From the NCBI RefSeq assembly GCF_000801105.2, contig NC_079518.1, forward strand, positions 18,580,800 to 18,644,799: DNA of 64,000 bases. The letters are read 5' to 3'. The translations under genes were made by a program, and so were the position numbers. Below are positions 58,281 to 64,000 of the stretch, piece after piece. Numbering within the stretch: the first letter of the stretch is position 1; each line of letters starts with the position of its first letter. This DNA is from Raphanus sativus (lineage: Eukaryota; Streptophyta; Magnoliopsida; Brassicales; Brassicaceae). The notes beneath the pieces are model-generated. The model saw only the letters and a list, made by a program, of their open reading frames with translations. It searched no databases and was not told where the DNA came from.

Positions 58281-58720
58281 CAATAATATTTGAAACCAAT
58301 GATAAAATAATATGATAAAGTATTATACGGTAGGAAATTTATTTTAATTTTATTTTGACTATAATCCAAGAAATTAAGCTCAAGGATATTTTAATGAAAA
58401 TTTTATGTTGTGCAAATTAATGCTACTATATATATATATATATATATGTGTGTATATATGCATATACAATATAAATAAAAATAGAACACTAAAAATTAAG
58501 AAATTTCATAAAAAATGGGTATCTCCAATACATATTAATTGCATTTGTGATACACTAAAAATGAATCCTTACTACTGCCAAGTTAACAGTTGCAATTGTA
58601 GTACTTGAGATTCAAATCCAGAAGACCAGTCTACACTCTAATTCTATAAGTTCCGAAATCAAGCTAAGATGAAGATATGAATTTGGTTAGATATTATAAT
58701 TTTTGTACTAGTGTCAAAAC
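58281..58720 (+). pseudogene. Relic 1 of the defensin-like gene
   Basis: Promoter and leader align with those of the intact gene (ATTTGAAACCAATGAT, AATAGAACACTAAAAA). The ATG at 58515 is followed by a signal-peptide-like start with an early stop. TTAGATATTATAATTTTTG at 58687 matches sequence just 3' of the intact gene (60364). The cysteine-rich exon is missing or unrecognisable. Confidence 0.7.
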
Positions 58721-58909
58721 AAAATAAGTTATGTATGACATATTTGTCTTATGTTAACCTGAAAATGGTTATATGAAATTAAAACTAGAAATAAATACTC
58801 AAAATAAAATTCTCTATTAGTGATATTGCAAATTAATGCATTTATTATACAACATTAAAAATTAAAATTTCTAAGATTCTACTGAACTTAAATAATAACA
58901 TACATGTAT

Positions 58910-59420
58910 AAAAAACCTCAGATGCCAAGTTTATACTAAATAAACTATTGGATAATCCTAACATTAAATATATGTATATTAAAAATAAATAATAATAATA
59001 ATACAAATTAATTAATTTTGACTGAAACTTAGGTAATATTCAATCATAATAATAATCTAAACCTATAACCAATTGACCTTGCAAAATCAGTAAGAAATAA
59101 CAAACTGTATATTAACAAGATATTTTCTATAAAGAAAAGAGAATAATATTTGAAACCAATGATAAAATAATATGATAAAGTATTATACGGTAAGGAAATT
59201 ATTTTAATTTTATTTTGACTGTAATCCAAGATATTAAGCTCAGGGATATTTTAATGAAATTTGTTTTGTGCAAATTAATGCTACTATATATATATGCGTA
59301 TATATGTATATACAATATAAATAAAAATAGAACACTAAAAATTAAGAAATTTCATAAAAAATGGGTATCTCCAAAACATATTAATTGCATTTGTTTTTAC
59401 TATCTTCTTCATAGTATCTA
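58910..59420 (+). pseudogene. Relic 2 of the defensin-like gene
   Basis: Aligns with 59594-60111, including upstream DNA (TTGCAAAATCAGTAA, GATATTTTCTATAAA) and the leader. Its ATG at 59361 starts a frame with a stop after a few codons. The second exon is lost. Confidence 0.7.
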
Positions 59421-60029
59421 AGTGTAGTTTATGTTACTAATTAAATATTTATTACCTACTTTTTAATGTATATTTTAAATCTTATATTCATTATGAAATA
59501 TGTGTTAATTAATTAAATGTTTTTTGTGTAGAACAAAACAACCATAAACATATTGTAATCTAAATATATTATGCATGATGTATTTGGCTTATGAAAAACC
59601 CCATATGCCAAGTTTTTATTAAATAAACTTTTGGATTCGTCTAAAACTAAATATATAATTTTTTAAAAAATATATAATTTATAATATTAAATATATAATA
59701 TAAGTTAAATGTTTTGACTTAAACTAAGATAATAATCTATAACCGATAGAACTTGCAAAATCAGTAACAAATAACAAAACATATATTGACAAGATATTTT
59801 CTATAAAAAGAGAATAACATTTGAAACCAATGATGAAATATTATAAAGTAAGGAATTTATTTTAATATTATTTTGACTATAATCCAAGAAATTAAGCTCA
59901 AGGATATTTTGATGAAATTTTCCTTCTTCGTCAATGAAATATTCCTTTTATGAAAATTTATGTTATTATATATATAACAATATAAATCAAAATAGAACAC
60001 TAAAAAAAATTAAGAAAAGTTCACACAAA

Positions 60030-60359
60030 ATGGCTATCTCCAAAAACATATTGATCGCATTTGTTTTCAATATCTTCTTAATAGTATCTAATGTTCATTG
60101 CTACCCAAGTATTTAATTTCACTTTACTGCTTAATTTTATTTATACTTATATATTTATCTTTTTATAACTGTCAACATTGTAATCATTTGTTTTTAAACA
60201 GACTTTGAAGTAAAACAAAACTACAAAAAATGCTACGACAATATTCCGTGTAAACCAAATGACCAAGCATGTGAGAACTTTTGTGCAGCTATGACCATTC
60301 AGTTAGTTGGCGGTTGTAGTTCTGGAAAATGTTGTTGTAGGTCAAAAATGTCAAACTAA
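60030..60359 (+). CDS. Defensin-like secreted cysteine-rich peptide
   Basis: Two exons, 60030-60108 and 60202-60359, give 78 residues. The first exon encodes a signal peptide (MAISKNILIAFVFNIFLIVS), with cleavage expected after the cysteine/His region at about residue 24. The mature part has eight cysteines (C-X5-C-X6-C-X3-C-X10-C-X4-C-C-C), as in Brassicaceae LCR/DEFL families. These peptides are secreted; known roles range from antimicrobial defence to pollen-pistil signalling. This one's role cannot be told from sequence. The intron position after the signal peptide is standard for the family. A copia LTR begins 125 bp downstream. Confidence 0.85.
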
Positions 60360-60484
60360 CATTATTAGATATTATAATTTTTGTACTAGTGTCAAGAATA
60401 CTGTAATAAAGATCCAAAACAATTAGCAACCTGAAATTACATGAAAAAAAAATCTTTGCTTAAGGAAATAAAAAATATTAATTC

Positions 60485-60697
60485 TGTTATGAATATTGTG
60501 TGATGTCTATTATGGAATGTTCTAGATTTACTTGTTCCCTACTCCAAGTTATTAGACTTTGTCTCCAAGTTATGTAATCCTATATAAGGAACTCATTACT
60601 CATGGAATAATAACAATTCATTCATCTCTAAGTCATACGATTCTCTCTCTCTCTTTAGTTCGATCTATTCTAAGACAAGAACACTAGGATTAGAACA
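60485..60697 (+). repeat. 5' LTR of the second copia element
   Basis: 213 bp, TGTTATGAATATTG...GATTAGAACA. It has one copy of the CTTGTTCCCTACTC unit, against two in the element at 3541, and a (TC)n run at 60643. Confidence 0.85.
60579..60589 (+). promoter_or_regulatory. TATA box of the second copia LTR
   Basis: CCTATATAAGG, identical to the box in the first copia LTR. Confidence 0.7.
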
Positions 60698-60711
60698 CGT
60701 TATCAGCACGA
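60698..60711 (+). other. Primer-binding site of the second copia element
   Basis: CGTTATCAGCACGA immediately after the LTR, identical to the site at 9822-9835. Confidence 0.7.
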
Positions 60712-61260
60712 GACTCTAAACCCTAGCTAAAATTTAGCGACCACAAAAACCCTAATTTCAGCCGCAACTTCAAACCTCCATATCTCCCTAACCGTAAGGA
60801 TCCAGACGGCGAGTAATATATCAAATTGAAGCTCTTGATGAGAAGAATCCATCGCCGCAGACCACGCATCAATCCGACTCCAGACGCGCCGTCACCTCCC
60901 AGTGCAAGCCGCGCCGTCAAAGATCATCCAAAACCCTAATAGCCGCCAACTCCTTATCTCTCTTAATTTCGATATCTATTGTTCTTTGATCTCATACTAA
61001 TCCAACTTTGAAACTTTCATTGTTGATTATTCAAGGTTTCTAAAAGATGAACCAAGGAGAAAAGATCGGCAAAGATTAAGGTAAGATCTCAAGAACCCTA
61101 ATCTTTACTTGTGGTTCAAGCAATTCGGGTTTCAAACTTCTCTTCATCTTAAATCCGATTTAAAAGTTTTTGCGATTTGATTTGGTTGATTTTAGTTCTT
61201 GTTTTATTTTAAAATCAAAACCATAAACCCTTAATAGTTTTACATGACTTTAGTTTTGTA
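60712..61260 (+). other. Proximal leader of the second copia element
   Basis: Untranslated sequence with AAACCCTAA-type repeats; no ORF. The short minus-strand frame at 60723-60920 is not coding. Confidence 0.5.
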
Positions 61261-61261
61261 T

Positions 61262-61496
61262 GGACAACAAGTGATACCCCTTTAAGGATGACACGCTATA
61301 TGTCCAAACAAAATTTAAGGTCAATGTTTAACCTTATCCTAAAAACAGATTTGAATTTTAAACCCTAATCCTTAAAGTTTAAATCTGATTTTAAGAAACC
61401 CTAAACCCTAAAATATAAAGCATGTGATTACATGACTTTCGTTTTGTATGGACAACAAGTGATACTACCCCTTTAAGGATGACACGCTATATGTCC
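61262..61496 (+). repeat. Duplicated conserved stem-loop in the second copia leader
   Basis: Copies at 61262-61305 and 61450-61496 begin GGACAACAAGTGATAC and end CGCTATATGTCC. GGACA/TGTCC, AGTG/CGCT and CCTT/AAGG can pair. The second copy has a 3-bp insertion (ACT) before CCCC. Confidence 0.75.
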
Positions 61497-61531
61497 AAAC
61501 AAAACATAAGGTTAATGTTTTCCACATCTTT

Positions 61532-61998
61532 TGGTCGATGATGCACACCATAATGTGGCTAGACCATGATTTTCTTTTAAGTCAATGATGGATACCAATA
61601 GGTATGACTAGACCATATGAAGTAAAGGTCGATGATACGTACTTTTAAATACGATTAGACCATAAAACAAAATCAATGGTCGATGATGTTCACCCTCAGG
61701 TGCAACTAGATTTTTCACCTATGATTCACGGTGATCATCCACGATGATCCGCGTTGATCTATGATCCATGATGATCCTCGATGATCCGCGATGATCTACG
61801 ATGATCAGTGATCCAAGGTGATCCACGGTGATTCCCGATGATCCACAGTGATCCACAATCACCGGTGATGGATGATGCGCACCACAGTGCAGCTAAATCA
61901 CGATCCGTTTTATTTGGTCGAGGAAGTGTACCGAATGGTACTACTAGACCATTAAATCGCATGGGTCGATGTAGCATACCATATGGTATGGCTATACC
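61532..61998 (+). repeat. Tandem hairpin-unit array in the second copia leader
   Basis: Seven units of GGTCGATGAT...CTAGACCA type. Clear inner stems are ATACC/GGTAT (61592-61605), CACC/GGTG (61691-61702), GCAC/GTGC (61879-61890), GTACC/GGTAC (61928-61941) and CATACC/GGTATG (61975-61990), all with 4-nt loops. Two more (about 61542 and 61638) have CACA/TGTG and CGTA/TACG with larger loops. Confidence 0.8.
61725..61870 (+). repeat. GATGATCC minisatellite in the copia leader
   Basis: About twelve degenerate copies of a 10-13 bp unit (GATGATCCRCG) interrupt the hairpin array between its fourth and fifth units. The element at 3541 lacks it. Confidence 0.8.
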
Positions 61999-62237
61999 AT
62001 GCACTCGTCCATCCTACTATTTTCAAGGGATTTATAAATCAAACAAGTTGATTAAGAGATGGATAAGTTATGAGAAAGTAAATTTCTAAAGAGAATGCAA
62101 ACTGGCCGTGTGGCCCTCTTATTTGTTTGATGGCCGTGTGATCTTAATTGTGTAATAGCCGAATGGCATTGGTCACACAAGCCATATGGCTTATTGTTTA
62201 CATACTGGCCGAGTGCCTTTTATTTCTTGGATAGCCA

Positions 62238-62966
62238 ATGGCATCAGAAATTGTATGTACTAACACAAATCATTTTGATATGATTCAGATGTCGAGACTC
62301 CATCACTCGGATTACCCAGCCCTTGATCTCAATGGAGACAATTACCTTGATTGGGCGATGAACACTTCAGCCGATTTAAAGTCTAAAGGACTTGGGAAGT
62401 GTATCAAATACGGCAATGATACCCTTGCATATGAAAGGCGTAGAGCTGTTTTGATGATGAGAAAGCATCTCGTGAAGGATCTGTATGATGAGTGCAGTTA
62501 CATCAACGATCCTTACGATCTCTGGTCGAGATTGAACACCATGTTCTTCGAGCCATTACTAGATGAGTCCATGAAAAAATGGAAGGCTCTGAGGTTTCAG
62601 GATTATGAGTCCGTGGATGACTATCACTTTGATCTTATGAGAATCACCTATAGTCTTAAACTATGTGGTGAAGTGATAACAAACTATGACTTGTTAAGCA
62701 AGACTCGTGACACGATCCATTCAAAGGAAGTGTTGTTATCACAGAAGGCTAAAGGTTTCACAACCTATTACGACCTTCTCTCATACCTTTCAGCTCTTGA
62801 GGAAAAGAAGCAGAAAAGGAAAGTCAACCTCGACAAACTCGACTATGTTATGGAGATCAGTGCCGAGTATCAATGTGAGATGATATACGGTGATGCTGAA
62901 GAAGCTAAGAAAAGAAAATTCGGGTGGACTCATATAGATGATGAGATTGGTTTATTCATTGAATAG
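62238..62966 (+). CDS. Copia Gag (UBN2-type), possibly truncated
   Basis: 242 residues from MASEIVCTNTNHFDMIQMSR. Regions LDLNGDNYLDWAMNTSADLK, NDPYDLWSRLNTMFF and RFQDYESVDDYHFDLMRITY align with the Gag at 7726-8784. It ends before the Gly/Arg-rich and zinc-knuckle regions, which lie downstream in broken frames. The front domain is open, so a knuckle-less Gag could be made. Confidence 0.75.
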   Translation: MASEIVCTNTNHFDMIQMSRLHHSDYPALDLNGDNYLDWAMNTSADLKSKGLGKCIKYGNDTLAYERRRAVLMMRKHLVKDLYDECSYINDPYDLWSRLNTMFFEPLLDESMKKWKALRFQDYESVDDYHFDLMRITYSLKLCGEVITNYDLLSKTRDTIHSKEVLLSQKAKGFTTYYDLLSYLSALEEKKQKRKVNLDKLDYVMEISAEYQCEMIYGDAEEAKKRKFGWTHIDDEIGLFIE

Positions 62967-64000
62967 AGAACCAAATGTGAGCCACGTCCAAGATGTTATT
63001 ATGGACTGGCCGGCTATTGTTTAAGCCTTTTGACATTCTGATTTCATACTTATGATTTGGTGTTTTGTTTTAAATATAATTTGTCATTCAAATTTCATAG
63101 CATTAATAAAAGTTTTTCTTTTATCTTGATTGATTTGCTTGAAAAATATTTTTTATTGACAAACGAGAATGAAAACTCGAGAAGAGTATGTCTAGATCAC
63201 CACGCCTAAGGCATGGCCTTAAGAGGCAGGAAATTTATCACCTAAAACTCATTGAGAAAGACCCAAAATCCCCACTGGCCATGGACAAGGATACCACAAT
63301 AACCGTGGTTGTAGATCCAATCATGGCCGAGGAGGGAGTAAAGGTTGAAGTGGCATTTTCAAGCCACCACAAAATGGTTTCAATAATAAACCAATGGGCA
63401 GAGCAAAGCAAAAGGAAATGTTTCTTTTAGCTTATGAAAATCGCCAAAGGCATACATATAAAAGAGGTCGAGACTACATTCTCCCTACTGATCTAATACT
63501 ATGCTAAGGATCAGTGTGATAAGGCATAAAAGCCTAGGTAACCAGTAAGGTTCACCAACGAATTTATACACTTTATGGCATGACCGATTAGCCATCCTGG
63601 TCTGAACTTGATTAATAAGGCACAAAGAGTTATCCCATAAGATCTCACGTTGTGAAACATGTACACAAGGGAAACTCAGTAGGCTTCATTGTTCCAAGCA
63701 ACACGAAAGTATAATCTGATCATGAGGATAGTGAGAACAAAACCCGTGATCATGACCAGACCACAAATTCGTGTATCATGGTCTAAAACCATGCTGACCG
63801 TCCAAGCATTACGTTTAAGTGAGGACAAACAAACGTACTTTATAGCATGTTCATTAAGGGGAGAATAAACACTCCGTGTGGTCCATGACCATACTATAAA
63901 ACCCGAACATGATAAGCCTGGCTGAAGGCCATAAGGCATTATAGCTTGGCCGTATAAGGCATAACCTATAAGGTTGAGACTTCAAAAGTCTATAAGCTTG
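62967..64000 (+). pseudogene. Decayed remainder of copia gag/pol
   Basis: Around 63320-63470 a frame recalls a Gly/Arg-rich Gag tail (GGCCGAGGAGGGAGT) and AEQSKRK-like sequence, and stops are frequent. Beyond 63500 there is no ORF of note and repeated TAAGGCATA(A) motifs appear. No protease, integrase or RT motif was recognised before the window ends. Confidence 0.45.

Larger units (their letters stand above)
60485..64000 (+). mobile_element. Second Ty1/copia element, 5' part, continues past the window
   Basis: Same family as the element at 3541: LTR starting TGTTATGAATATTGTG, same primer site, same leader structures, Gag homologue. The 3' part is outside the window. Coding sequence after about 62966 is decayed, so it is probably a non-autonomous or old copy. 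The 5 bp before the LTR is AATTC; its partner cannot be seen. Confidence 0.85.

Noticed and set aside
61725..61870. Possible CRISPR-like array
   Set aside because: Units are 10-13 bp, degenerate and without spacers, in a plant retrotransposon leader; it is a minisatellite.

Overview
The window is nuclear DNA from a flowering plant of the mustard family (Brassicaceae). It holds one intact cytosolic invertase gene whose five exons give a 551-residue protein like Arabidopsis CINV1, the broken remains of a La1 RNA-chaperone gene, and one intact defensin-like peptide gene. Almost everything else is transposable elements, many nested inside one another. No rRNA, tRNA or CRISPR array was seen.

Layout. 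1-2842: alkaline/neutral invertase gene (+). 3117-3428: candidate MITE. 3541-10080: complete, young Ty1/copia element (-) with near-identical LTRs and target duplication GTAAG. 10807-13252: decayed CACTA element with a Pro/Gln-rich transposon gene. 13253-19597: AT-rich DNA with a retroposed copia transcript tail (14902-15173), another CACTA scrap and a 311-bp tandem duplication. 19598-31263: La1 gene (-) broken by a 1.26-kb palindromic MITE in exon 4, an 8.1-kb MULE (22619-30765) in intron 3 and a small frameshifting duplication. The MULE carries a MURA-type transposase, a DUF1985-like accessory gene and dense arrays of a short ACTNGTACAACT-like motif.

31.3-54.7 kb is one non-LTR (LINE) element just 5' of La1. 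A chromodomain gypsy element (31910-37336, target duplication GTTTG) sits in its ORF1, and a 12-kb Athila element (41315-53461, target duplication ATCAT) sits in its ORF2. 55106-57539 is a second, 5'-truncated LINE with an 18-bp target duplication. 58.3-60.4 kb is a small defensin-like cluster with one intact gene and two relics. 60485-64000 is the 5' part of a second copia element related to the first, cut by the window end.

The most unusual signal is in the leaders of both copia elements, between the primer-binding site and gag. Each has a tandem array of short units in which an inner stem changes sequence from unit to unit, keeps its complementarity and usually closes a 4-nt loop. Next to it lies a second, duplicated, conserved stem-loop. 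This is the pattern expected of a selected RNA structure. The second system worth attention is the MULE, whose accessory gene and motif arrays look like a self-contained transposon anti-silencing module.
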